A model generated the notes under the pieces. It saw only the letters and a program-made list of their open reading frames with translations. It was not told the DNA's origin and searched no databases. The position numbers were made by a program, and so were the translations under genes. Below are positions 14,679-20,486 of a stretch of DNA of 21,157 nucleotides, in pieces. The stretch is from positions 1 to 21,157 of the IMG/VR virus record IMGVR_UViG_3300010151_000240. The stretch is one strand, 5' to 3'. Origin of the DNA: a virus. How positions within the stretch are numbered: position 1 is the first letter of the stretch; each line of letters opens with the position of its first letter.

Positions 14679-14811
14679 CCAAATCTTCCCCCTTCATAAG
14701 TTCAGTCATACGACTAAGACTTGCCTCTTCCTCAACACAAAGCCCAAGCAAATGACCTAAGCCATCTACAGCATCCTCAATTAAAACATCCAGCGGCGTA
14801 TCTTTAATCAT
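14671..14811 (-). CDS. Small acidic protein of unknown function (46 aa)
   Basis: A GAGGAGG ribosome site precedes the ATG at 14811, and the gene shares its first 8 nt (ATGATTAA) with the end of the previous ORF. Residues 1-25 form an amphipathic helix (PLDVLIEDAVDGLGHLLGL). The rest is acidic (CVEEEASLSRMTELMKGEDLDD). It is too short for a known domain. Tight coupling on both sides in the same overlap style makes it a real member of the mini-gene cassette. Confidence 0.6.
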   Translation of the reverse strand: MIKDTPLDVLIEDAVDGLGHLLGLCVEEEASLSRMTELMKGEDLDD

Positions 14812-14920
14812 CTAAATCCTCCTCTAATTCATAAGGGTCTAAGATCTCTTGTTGCACTACATCAATACAATCTTCATATAGTATATCATCATCTAAATTA
14901 AAACAATCTTCAGGGGGCAT
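14804..14920 (-). CDS. Very acidic mini-protein (38 aa), unknown function
   Basis: The ATG at 14920 follows a strong AAGGAG site and lies 28 nt downstream of the tRNA gene ending at 14949. About 40% of the residues are Asp or Glu, with two Cys. The end ELEEDLDD includes the next gene's GAGGAGG ribosome site. Acidic mini-proteins of phages can act as DNA mimics or inhibitors of host enzymes, but nothing here proves that. The gene is accepted for its ribosome site and its 8-nt coupled overlap with the next gene. Confidence 0.5.
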   Translation of the reverse strand: MPPEDCFNLDDDILYEDCIDVVQQEILDPYELEEDLDD

Positions 14921-14948
14921 ACAATCTCCTTCATGTTTCTTTCTTTAA

Positions 14949-15021
14949 TAAGCTGGGTCGGATTCGAACCGACGACCAGACGATTATGAGTCGTGTGCTC
15001 TGACCGCTGAGCTACCAGCTC
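14949..15021 (-). tRNA. tRNA with CAU anticodon, probably tRNA-Ile2 (AUA reader), otherwise tRNA-Met
   Basis: The 73-nt cloverleaf has a 7-bp acceptor stem (G1·U72 wobble), D stem GCTC/GAGC, anticodon loop CTCATAA, variable loop TGGTC and T arm GTCGG-TTCGAAT-CCGAC. The discriminator is A and no CCA is encoded. The anticodon stem has a C·C mismatch at 27-43. The anticodon arm and variable loop resemble E. coli ileX more than elongator tRNA-Met (CGA-loop-TCG stem core and TGGTC), and the pair C4-G69 is also as in tRNA-Ile2. If so, C34 must be changed to lysidine by the host TilS enzyme. It lies 3 nt from the next tRNA. Confidence 0.88.
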
Positions 15022-15024
15022 AAG

Positions 15025-15097
15025 TAGCTCCGCTGGGACTCGAACCCAGACTGTATGGATTTTAAGTCCACTGCCTCTGCCATTGGGCTACGGAGCC
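15025..15097 (-). tRNA. tRNA with UAA anticodon (tRNA-Leu, UUA), short variable loop
   Basis: The 73-nt cloverleaf has acceptor GGCTCCG/CGGAGCT (G1·U72), a weak D stem (GCCC/AGGC, three pairs), anticodon stem GTGGA/TCCAT with loop CTTAAAA, variable loop ACAGT and T arm CTGGG-TTCGAGT-CCCAG. The discriminator is A. The anticodon UAA reads UUA. Bacterial tRNA-Leu normally has a long variable arm, so the 5-nt variable loop is unusual. A73, the identity base for Leu, is kept. Confidence 0.85.
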
Positions 15098-15218
15098 AGA
15101 CAAGGTGAGTTGGTGTTAAAGGACATCTGGGCTTTCTATCGGTTCTCTTTGTACGAAGAGCCATCCGCTACATTATGCCATCAGACTCCACCTCACCCAT
15201 TAGTCTACGGAGCCTTGA
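15098..15218 (-). other. Non-coding stretch between two small genes and the tRNA pair
   Basis: I find no convincing ORF in these 121 bases. The stretch holds the tRNA-like remnant at 15191-15214 and a small hairpin at 15141-15162. In that hairpin a 5-bp CTCTT/AAGAG stem with a 6-nt loop is extended by GG/CC across a 2-nt bulge. No T run follows, so it is not an obvious terminator. Confidence 0.5.
15191..15214 (-). pseudogene. tRNA-like 5' remnant
   Basis: These 24 bases match the 5' acceptor and D-arm part of the tRNA-Leu gene (15074-15097) at 20 of 24 positions, including ten identical bases GGCTCCGTAG at the 5' end. Beyond this I could not form an anticodon stem, a T arm or a matching 3' acceptor strand. 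It looks like a partial duplicate or decayed tRNA. Confidence 0.4.
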
Positions 15219-15395
15219 TCAATAGTCTCCAGTGGTTGTATCTACAATCTCATAGTCAAGGACTACGCCGGTGTGAGCGAGTTCTTCCCTGAGAGCATCG
15301 GTTACATCGTTCTTGTAGTCAAGAGAATTCTCTTGCAGACTACGAACGTAGACCGTCATAGTTACTTCGACTTCGTGATCATACATTATCGCCAT
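15219..15395 (-). CDS. Small protein of unknown function (58 aa)
   Basis: The ATG at 15395 overlaps the previous stop by one base (TAATG). The product begins MAIMYDHEVEVTMTVYVRS and has alternating hydrophobic residues, as in two β-strands, around an acidic helix (about 27-42, KNDVTDALREELAHTG). It ends VVLDYEIVDTTTGDY. This β-α-β pattern is like a small folded domain rather than a random frame. The stop is 5 nt before the tRNA-like remnant. I do not recognise a family. Confidence 0.6.
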   Translation of the reverse strand: MAIMYDHEVEVTMTVYVRSLQENSLDYKNDVTDALREELAHTGVVLDYEIVDTTTGDY

Positions 15396-15586
15396 TAGTT
15401 GTCTCTTTCTGCTTCATAATACATTAGAGTAAGATCGTAATACTTATCACCTAATTCCTTAGCCCATTCTGTGTCATCATCGTGGAGAGCACATGCAAAG
15501 CTTTGGATTATTTGAACCAATTCTTCACGACAATAATTGTTCATCGCGTTGTACTCTGAACTATATATGTAGCGTTGGCCTTTCAT
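15395..15586 (-). CDS. Small protein of unknown function (63 aa)
   Basis: I choose the ATG at 15586 over the in-frame ATG at 15592, because an AAGGA site sits 7-8 nt before it and would be too close to the other. The product has Tyr-rich ends, a helix (REELVQIIQSFACALH) and an acidic middle (DDDTEWAKELGDKYYDLTLMYYEAERD), and is probably all helical. It is coupled to the next ORF by a 1-nt overlap and lies directly downstream of tRNA-Arg. No known domain is visible. Confidence 0.6.
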   Translation of the reverse strand: MKGQRYIYSSEYNAMNNYCREELVQIIQSFACALHDDDTEWAKELGDKYYDLTLMYYEAERDN

Positions 15587-15605
15587 TATCATTTCCTTTT
15601 GTTCA

Positions 15606-15678
15606 CACTCCCGGCACGGCTCGAACGTGCGACCTACGGTTTAGAAGACCGTTGCTCTATCCACTGAGCTACGGGAGC
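15606..15678 (-). tRNA. tRNA-Arg (UCU anticodon, reads AGA)
   Basis: The 73-nt cloverleaf has acceptor GCTCCCG/CGGGAGT (G1·U72), D stem GCTC/GAGC, a perfect anticodon stem ACGGT/ACCGT with loop CTTCTAA, variable loop AGGTC and T arm GCACG-TTCGAGC-CGTGC. The discriminator is G, usual for Arg. CCA is not encoded. It sits 15 nt after the RusA stop. A weak -35/-10-like pair (TTGATT, 15 nt, TATAAC at 15684-15710) overlaps the end of RusA, but I would not rely on it. Confidence 0.95.
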
Positions 15679-15693
15679 CGGGGGTTATAGTTG

Positions 15694-16074
15694 TTAATAT
15701 ATATAATCAACTCCAATAATAAAGGAACCCTCTGATCCTTTCTCTGCCCACTGCTTGGTAGCATAGACGGTTTGGATAAGGGTGTCATCGACCCATAGTT
15801 TCTTGTTAAGAGAATCAAAGACAGCCTTAAGAAAGTTATCTATATCTGCTCTTGGCATTGCTAACTTAGTTGTCTTAGGTCTACGAATAAACAATTCGAC
15901 ATCAACTTTAATTGGTTGATCGAATGGTTTAAAGTCAGGACCAAGGACAAAGTCTATTATATCTATGATCTCTTCCCGCCATGCTTTATAAGGCCCAGCG
16001 AAGTAAGCCCCATGCCGTGAGACACGGGGCCTACTTGCTGCGACGGGACTGATTGGGAAAACCCACTCAGGCAT
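15694..16074 (-). CDS. RusA-like Holliday junction resolvase (126 aa)
   Basis: RusA enzymes cut four-way DNA junctions as dimers, to clear recombination intermediates before packaging. The family core is seen: R-P-R-V-S-R early (15-20), then M-P-R-A-D-I-D-N-F-L-K-A-V-F-D-S-L-N (73-90) and W-V-D-D-T-L-I (94-100). Asp77, Asp79 and Asp96/97 are the likely metal ligands, and a later Lys (107) is in the usual place. The length is normal for the family (about 120). The start shares one base with the stop of the ssDNA-binding protein gene (TGATG). In T7 the endonuclease gene 3 sits at this spot after gene 2.5, so RusA seems to take the place of the unrelated T7 endonuclease I. Confidence 0.9.
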   Translation of the reverse strand: MPEWVFPISPVAASRPRVSRHGAYFAGPYKAWREEIIDIIDFVLGPDFKPFDQPIKVDVELFIRRPKTTKLAMPRADIDNFLKAVFDSLNKKLWVDDTLIQTVYATKQWAEKGSEGSFIIGVDYIY

Positions 16075-16601
16075 CAGAAGGGGAGATCATCATCCTGATC
16101 ACCGTCCGAAGACGTTGACTCAGGAGCTTTGTACTTCGAGCCATCGAAACCTTCGGTGGATTCAAAGCCGCAGTCTCCTCCTAGTTCCATTGAATTCTTT
16201 TCAATGATCTGAACACCGTTGAGATAGATACTAAGGCTACCATCTCGGGTTAGCAGAGCCGGTGCAAGACGAAGGCGAACCTTGTCTCCACCAAAAGCTA
16301 CAGCATCTGTTCGTTCCGCAGCCGCATCACGGCAGGGGAATACCTTCACACCCTTCTTAACCAACGTCTTAGACTTGGCTTTCAATAAGGTGCGACCATC
16401 ATCATCGACACGCATGCCGTTGATCTTTGTTGCTCCACTTTCCTTGACAATAGCGTCAAGCTTCTTCTGAAGCTCCTTGTCAACAAGGACAGTGATACTG
16501 TGGTTAGCAGTGTCTTCACCAAACTTATTGTCAGGGGCGTGGAGATGTGACCACACAGCATCCAGTGTGTGTGTGGTAAAAGGACTAATCTTCGTTGTCA
16601 T
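16074..16601 (-). CDS. Single-stranded DNA-binding protein, T7 gp2.5-like (175 aa)
   Basis: The protein would coat ssDNA at the fork and contact polymerase and primase-helicase. It has an OB-fold-like β pattern. The strongest mark is the acidic C-terminus ending in Phe (D-G-D-Q-D-D-D-L-P-F), shared by gp2.5 and SSB proteins and used for protein contacts. It lies just before RusA, as gene 2.5 lies before gene 3 in T7. It is shorter than T7 gp2.5 (232). The frame is open to a GTG at 16613, but that codon overlaps the AGGAG site, so I place the start at the ATG at 16601 (11 nt spacing). A GTG at 16604 (8 nt) is the alternative. It overlaps the upstream gene by 17 nt. Confidence 0.87.
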   Translation of the reverse strand: MTTKISPFTTHTLDAVWSHLHAPDNKFGEDTANHSITVLVDKELQKKLDAIVKESGATKINGMRVDDDGRTLLKAKSKTLVKKGVKVFPCRDAAAERTDAVAFGGDKVRLRLAPALLTRDGSLSIYLNGVQIIEKNSMELGGDCGFESTEGFDGSKYKAPESTSSDGDQDDDLPF

Positions 16602-16773
16602 CACTAGTTTCACTCCTGTTGGACAGCTCTTCCATTGAGCTGTTAATTCCGTTTACAACTGAGAGCAAGGCAATAACTACCTGCTCCATAAAAGTTTTAA
16701 TATCATCAACCTTACAATACATTGGCTCTTCAGCCTGAGTATCTTCGGTCTTTGGTTCTGTTTCTGTACTCAA
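16585..16773 (-). CDS. Small acidic protein of unknown function (62 aa), TTG start
   Basis: The start is a TTG at 16773 that overlaps the TGA of the phosphoesterase gene, with a GGAGG site 7 nt upstream, so coupling is likely. The N-terminus is Glu/Thr-rich. The centre holds a hydrophobic helix (about 27-42, IKTFMEQVVIALLSVVNGIN) long enough to be an amphipathic or dimer-forming helix. The tail is acidic (SETSDDNED). Its place before the ssDNA-binding protein gene suggests a replication-linked role, which is a guess from position. Confidence 0.6.
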   Translation of the reverse strand: MSTETEPKTEDTQAEEPMYCKVDDIKTFMEQVVIALLSVVNGINSSMEELSNRSETSDDNED

Positions 16774-17426
16774 TTCATTACCTCCATATAAGGTTTTCCA
16801 TCTATTACTACACCAGCCCCATTGACCGGCTTTCTTAAAAAGTTACGACCATAATACATTAGTTTGTGGCTCTTGTCAACTCCATTTGGTACATTAAAAC
16901 CAAATATTTTGTTATCATTAGGACCACAGGTATAGTTAATACCTCCAACCGAATGCACATGGCCTGAAACCACACTGTTTCCTGTTGCTTTCGCAATGTT
17001 TAGGGCAGGCGTCATCCCAGATGATCCTGTTCCGTGTACATAATGCACACCATCGATCATAAACTCATGGCTCCACTCCCAGTGGGGTGTACCATAGATT
17101 GTTTGATAATCCTTGAGATACATGGAAGGGATACCTGATGCGGCAGCCAATCTATGAACTCTCTCATCATGATTTCCAATACAGACCGAAGCGTCTCTGA
17201 AATATTTTTTCCAATTTTTTAGAGATTCCATAACAGAACTATACTCTTGCTGAGCAGCCTCAGCTTCTGGGTGTTTGTTATGAAATGATATAGCGTGATG
17301 ATCAATTACATCACCAATAAATACAGTTGTGGTTGTCCTGTATTTCTTCTTCATACTACGGCAGAAGTCAAGGTAGTCCTCTCGTTCAGCCGGTAGGTGT
17401 AAGTCACCTATTACTAGAACTCTCAT
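16770..17426 (-). CDS. Calcineurin-like metallophosphoesterase (218 aa)
   Basis: The two-metal phosphoesterase motifs appear in order: G-D-L-H (Asp8, His10), G-D-V-I-D-H-H (Asp39), G-N-H-D-E (Asn85, His86), H-G-T-G (His131) and G-H-V-H (His156, His158). The enzyme would hydrolyse phosphomono- or diesters. Similar genes are common in marine podoviruses, near the polymerase or DNA-replication genes, but their substrates are not established. They could act on nucleotides, cyclic signalling nucleotides or nucleic acid ends. The ATG has an AAGGA site. The stop overlaps the next gene's TTG start. No signal peptide is seen, so it acts in the cytoplasm. Confidence 0.9.
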   Translation of the reverse strand: MRVLVIGDLHLPAEREDYLDFCRSMKKKYRTTTTVFIGDVIDHHAISFHNKHPEAEAAQQEYSSVMESLKNWKKYFRDASVCIGNHDERVHRLAAASGIPSMYLKDYQTIYGTPHWEWSHEFMIDGVHYVHGTGSSGMTPALNIAKATGNSVVSGHVHSVGGINYTCGPNDNKIFGFNVPNGVDKSHKLMYYGRNFLRKPVNGAGVVIDGKPYMEVMN

Positions 17427-17436
17427 AGTTTATTCC

Positions 17437-17667
17437 TTAGTCATGGTCAGGTATATTCAAAACGATATCTAGATTGTTATCTCTAGGTACCTCGTTAACG
17501 ACAAAGCTTTGGAAAAGATTTTCCATAAATATATGCATGAGTCCAGCACTTGGAAATACAATCCCAAGTTTCTTAGTACTGCCCGGACTCAAAGCAAGTT
17601 TAGTTATGTAATTAATATTATGTTCTAAATCACCTTCACTACTAATAATTAAATTTGTCTTCGACAT
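17437..17667 (-). CDS. Small protein of unknown function (76 aa)
   Basis: The ATG at 17667 has a strong AGGAGGGG site and lies 9 nt after the RNA polymerase stop. The product has mixed α/β character: a short β-like start (NLIISSEGD), a helix (about 15-25, EHNINYITKLAL) and a hydrophobic middle (LGIVFPSAGLMHIFMENLF) too broken for a TM span. It ends acidic (NIPDHD). T7 places its gene 2 RNA polymerase inhibitor and other small host-directed proteins in this general region, but I see no similarity and give no function. Confidence 0.65.
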   Translation of the reverse strand: MSKTNLIISSEGDLEHNINYITKLALSPGSTKKLGIVFPSAGLMHIFMENLFQSFVVNEVPRDNNLDIVLNIPDHD

Positions 17668-17676
17668 CTTCCCCTC

Positions 17677-20121
17677 CTAAGCAAAGAAATATTCTGATTC
17701 AATTACACTCTCCAAGTTGAGGCTACCTTGTGTTGGCGGCTCCGATAAATTAGTTCCAAGATTTTTTTGCACATCTCTTTTGAACTGCTCAAGGCAGTTA
17801 TTCTTATGCATTTGTAAAAACTCTTCTCGTATTAAGTCTCTCATAAGAGGGACGTTGTTTGCATGACACCCATAGGAATCATGTATCATACAGTAATCCT
17901 CTATATCATAGTCTATCATACGGTCAATTGTCAAGAACATATGAGCAGCATCTAGAGAATGAATGTAGTTTGGTGAGATTGCTTGGCGTGCAGCCCGAGG
18001 ATCTGGGTCGCTTGTCCGTACAAAGAAATGAAGTTCCTTGCTACCGAATAGTTTAGCTACAGATCTTCTAGTCTGTGTCTTAGTGTAGTGGTGTATAACT
18101 TTGAACCCACTAGGAGTTACCCAAGACAGGTGTTTGTTAAGTGAGCTAGCAACGTCAGCTATTTCCTTAAGCCAACCCTTACCGTTGTTAGAGTTTACTA
18201 ATGTCTGATCTAATGCAGCCTTAATAGCACGGGCTAACTCAACGATAGCACCACCACGTTTATCTTTTGATATCCAATCAAGATGACCCTCTATTCTAAT
18301 ATATTTCTGTATCCCATAGAAGGTCAGGCCATAGGCTTCGCACATGGTACTACGTTTAGTTACGTTACGATGTATACCTTCTGACCAGTACTCAGAAAAC
18401 TTCTCTAACCAAGAATTTTCATTGGATTTAAACAAGCAGTATTCTGTTGTTCTATCAGCCACGAATTGATAGAGGTCTTCAGGTTTGTTAGATGGGGAGA
18501 CACCAGTTAAATGTGCGATGTTCTTATCCCTCATGATAGCAGACCAGTGTTGATTACCATTACACTTGCCATCAAGCTGCACTGGTATATCCGAGCAGCC
18601 ATCCTCTTTCATTATATCTAAGACAGAGGCCAATCTCTGGAATGATTTGTTCTTTTTCTTAGCGTCATCTACCCACTCCCTATTTTCATAGGGATCCTCA
18701 TTGATCCTTCTTAACATATCCCAGTTATCATCAACCCATTGTACCCTATCATCAAAGGATATTTTATCCTGATCAAATAGATTCGCAAGGTGTACCTTCC
18801 TCCAGTACTCCCCCTCAACCGTTAGTCTTTGCCTGTTAGCCAGACGGATAAGGCCACGGTCAAAGTCAGAGGACTGCGGTGATAGAAGCTCACAAATAGT
18901 ATACCCTCGGCCCCTGAAATCTAATGTCCATACGTGATAGAAGTATTCCCAGTCTAATAAGTCCTCAGCCAACCGAATTCTAACGAGCATTCTTCCACGC
19001 TTCTGCTCATCCTTATACCACTCACCCCACGTTTCCTCCCTAAGCTGGCACCATTTTGCTTGGTCTTCTTTAGTTCCATCTATAGGGTATGGAGCACTGT
19101 ACATAAACTCCTCAAAGGAGAAGTAGGGTAGGTTAGCTAGTCCTGTGTTGTTCTCAAAGAGATTCTTCATGACATTCAGAACCTCAGAGTTTACTGACCA
19201 CTCTGTCCTCATCAAGGCATTAAGACCTTTGATTACTAGATCAGATGGCTCGGAAAACTTCTGTTGTTTCTGTTCATCCCCAAAGAAATTATCTTTATAC
19301 TTCTGAACAACAGGCTTACGTAAGTTAGTGTGTATATACCCACCACTTGCAGCTAATGTATGATCATTCGGTGGTGTTAACATAGGACGATAGATTAACG
19401 TAGAGTTTTGTAGTATCTCATGCCGATTGTGTAGTTCTTTTAATACATCAGTATGAAACTCAACAAAAGAATAGGTTCGATAGGAGTTTCTTATCTTCAC
19501 CTTCTCTTTACGGAGGATAATAATATTAGAAGAAGCAGCGATCTCAAGCATGTGATGACCGAAGCTGTGCTTTTGTTTAGCAGTAAGTTTAATATTCTTC
19601 TGCATCTTCTTAGCAAAAGCATTACATCTCTTTACTGTCCAGTTCTTCACGAACTTAGATTGTTTCTTCCAATCTTGATAGTGATCTTCTTTCGCACGCT
19701 GGTATGCAATGATATCACAAGCATCACTTGCAATCTGTGTTGCTATTTTCTGTGCTAATGGTGGTGTATGTATGTGATCAGAGTATAGGTGTCCCCAGAA
19801 TGACGGCGTAAACCAGTGGCGTATGATCGCACGTATGGTAATGTCAGCCAGCTTTCTTGCCCCCAATTCTAACAAAGGATAGAGCCAATCAGGAGATCTC
19901 TTAGTGTTCTTACACACGATATCAATCCATTCTTGGAAACTATCCTCTAATTCTTTTACAGAAGAATCAATAAGGCATTGCTCTGGTACCCCCTCATCGG
20001 GTGCTCTCTTGTAATCAGACCAGTAGCGGTGCCTGCCATACTCAAGCATGTCCTGCTCATATCTCAACTGTCCATTACGACGGGCTAACTGAACGTCTTC
20101 AGTTTCTGTATCCCATATCAT
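17677..20121 (-). CDS. Single-subunit T7-type DNA-dependent RNA polymerase (814 aa)
   Basis: This enzyme transcribes the phage middle and late genes from phage promoters. All key T7 residues have counterparts: Asp517 in V-Q-L-D-G-K-C-N-G (T7 Asp537), Lys589 and Tyr597 in K-R-S-T-M-C-E-A-Y-G (T7 Lys631, Tyr639), and Asp748 in I-H-D-S-Y-G (T7 Asp812). The F-R-G-R-G-Y block is at 402-407. The end E-Y-F-F-A resembles the T7 'FAFA' foot. The promoter specificity loop lies about residues 680-710. The length is less than the T7 883, mostly from a shorter N-terminal domain. The ATG overlaps the previous stop by 4 nt (ATGA). I did not find a promoter it would use. Confidence 0.97.
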   Translation of the reverse strand: MIWDTETEDVQLARRNGQLRYEQDMLEYGRHRYWSDYKRAPDEGVPEQCLIDSSVKELEDSFQEWIDIVCKNTKRSPDWLYPLLELGARKLADITIRAIIRHWFTPSFWGHLYSDHIHTPPLAQKIATQIASDACDIIAYQRAKEDHYQDWKKQSKFVKNWTVKRCNAFAKKMQKNIKLTAKQKHSFGHHMLEIAASSNIIILRKEKVKIRNSYRTYSFVEFHTDVLKELHNRHEILQNSTLIYRPMLTPPNDHTLAASGGYIHTNLRKPVVQKYKDNFFGDEQKQQKFSEPSDLVIKGLNALMRTEWSVNSEVLNVMKNLFENNTGLANLPYFSFEEFMYSAPYPIDGTKEDQAKWCQLREETWGEWYKDEQKRGRMLVRIRLAEDLLDWEYFYHVWTLDFRGRGYTICELLSPQSSDFDRGLIRLANRQRLTVEGEYWRKVHLANLFDQDKISFDDRVQWVDDNWDMLRRINEDPYENREWVDDAKKKNKSFQRLASVLDIMKEDGCSDIPVQLDGKCNGNQHWSAIMRDKNIAHLTGVSPSNKPEDLYQFVADRTTEYCLFKSNENSWLEKFSEYWSEGIHRNVTKRSTMCEAYGLTFYGIQKYIRIEGHLDWISKDKRGGAIVELARAIKAALDQTLVNSNNGKGWLKEIADVASSLNKHLSWVTPSGFKVIHHYTKTQTRRSVAKLFGSKELHFFVRTSDPDPRAARQAISPNYIHSLDAAHMFLTIDRMIDYDIEDYCMIHDSYGCHANNVPLMRDLIREEFLQMHKNNCLEQFKRDVQKNLGTNLSEPPTQGSLNLESVIESEYFFA

Positions 20122-20387
20122 TCCCCTAGTTCCTCCCGAAGTTCGTTGTATTCTTCTTGAGTTATCTTACCGAAGGCGAGGTCATAGTTGAGATTGTACA
20201 ACTCTTTTGACACAATTCTTTCAGAGCCTTCAATTGTTTGTTTGTTTGGTGTATACAACTCTGGCTTTGGACCGGGGTCAATCCCTCTCTTGCGTGAAGC
20301 TTCCCGTTTTTGATGCTTTGCACGTAGCTTCTTCCAGTTTTTATGCGCATTGAAAGAACCGCCGTGTATCTGATCTGGTATTGACAT
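20118..20387 (-). CDS. Small basic protein upstream of RNA polymerase, unknown function (89 aa)
   Basis: The frame is open to an ATG at 20450, but I choose the ATG at 20387 because it has a good AAGGAG site 7 nt upstream, while the farther ATG lies in the loop of a hairpin. The N-terminal half is rich in Lys and Arg (about 17-35, HKNWKKLRAKHQKREASRKR), so it may bind nucleic acid. The C-terminal part (L-N-Y-D-L-A-F-G-K-I-T-Q-E-E-Y-N-E-L-R-E-E-L) resembles the short SHOCT-like helical motif. The last 4 nt overlap the RNA polymerase start, so the two genes are co-translated. It is possibly an RNAP partner, from context only. Confidence 0.7.
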   Translation of the reverse strand: MSIPDQIHGGSFNAHKNWKKLRAKHQKREASRKRGIDPGPKPELYTPNKQTIEGSERIVSKELYNLNYDLAFGKITQEEYNELREELGE

Positions 20388-20407
20388 ATCTCTTCTCCTT
20401 ATAAGGT

Positions 20408-20480
20408 GAATAGTACCCTGACCCGGCCATTTTAAGGACAGCACACGCATTAGCAGTGGTCCACCGGGCAGGGACTATTC
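20408..20480 (-). promoter_or_regulatory. Long imperfect hairpin upstream of the RNA polymerase operon, RNase III-site-like
   Basis: The arms at 20464-20480 and 20408-20426 pair over 17 bp, interrupted only by two single-base bulges (20415 and 20421) on one arm. The loop is 37 nt and can fold weakly by itself (GGAC/GTCC). The 3' arm ends 7 nt before the AAGGAG ribosome site of the 89-aa gene. T7 has RNase III processing sites between its early genes, including just before gene 1 (RNA polymerase). No T run follows, so termination is less likely. The pairing is seen, the function is inferred. Confidence 0.6.
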
Positions 20481-20486
20481 GTTACC

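Noticed and set aside
14323-14760. Plus-strand ORF of 145 codons opposite the lipoprotein gene
   Set aside because: The minus strand has the signal peptide, lipobox, TM segments and coupled ribosome sites. The plus frame shows no such features.
15083-15292. Plus-strand ORF of 69 codons
   Set aside because: It runs across a tRNA end, the remnant and a better-supported minus-strand gene, and has no domain-like sequence.
15684-15710. Sigma70-like promoter (TTGATT, 15-nt spacer, TATAAC) before tRNA-Arg
   Set aside because: The spacer is short and the AT-rich end of the RusA gene makes such matches likely by chance.
20388-20450. Longer start at 20450 for the small protein upstream of RNA polymerase
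   Set aside because: That ATG lies in the hairpin loop and has no good ribosome site. The ATG at 20387 has AAGGAG at ideal spacing.
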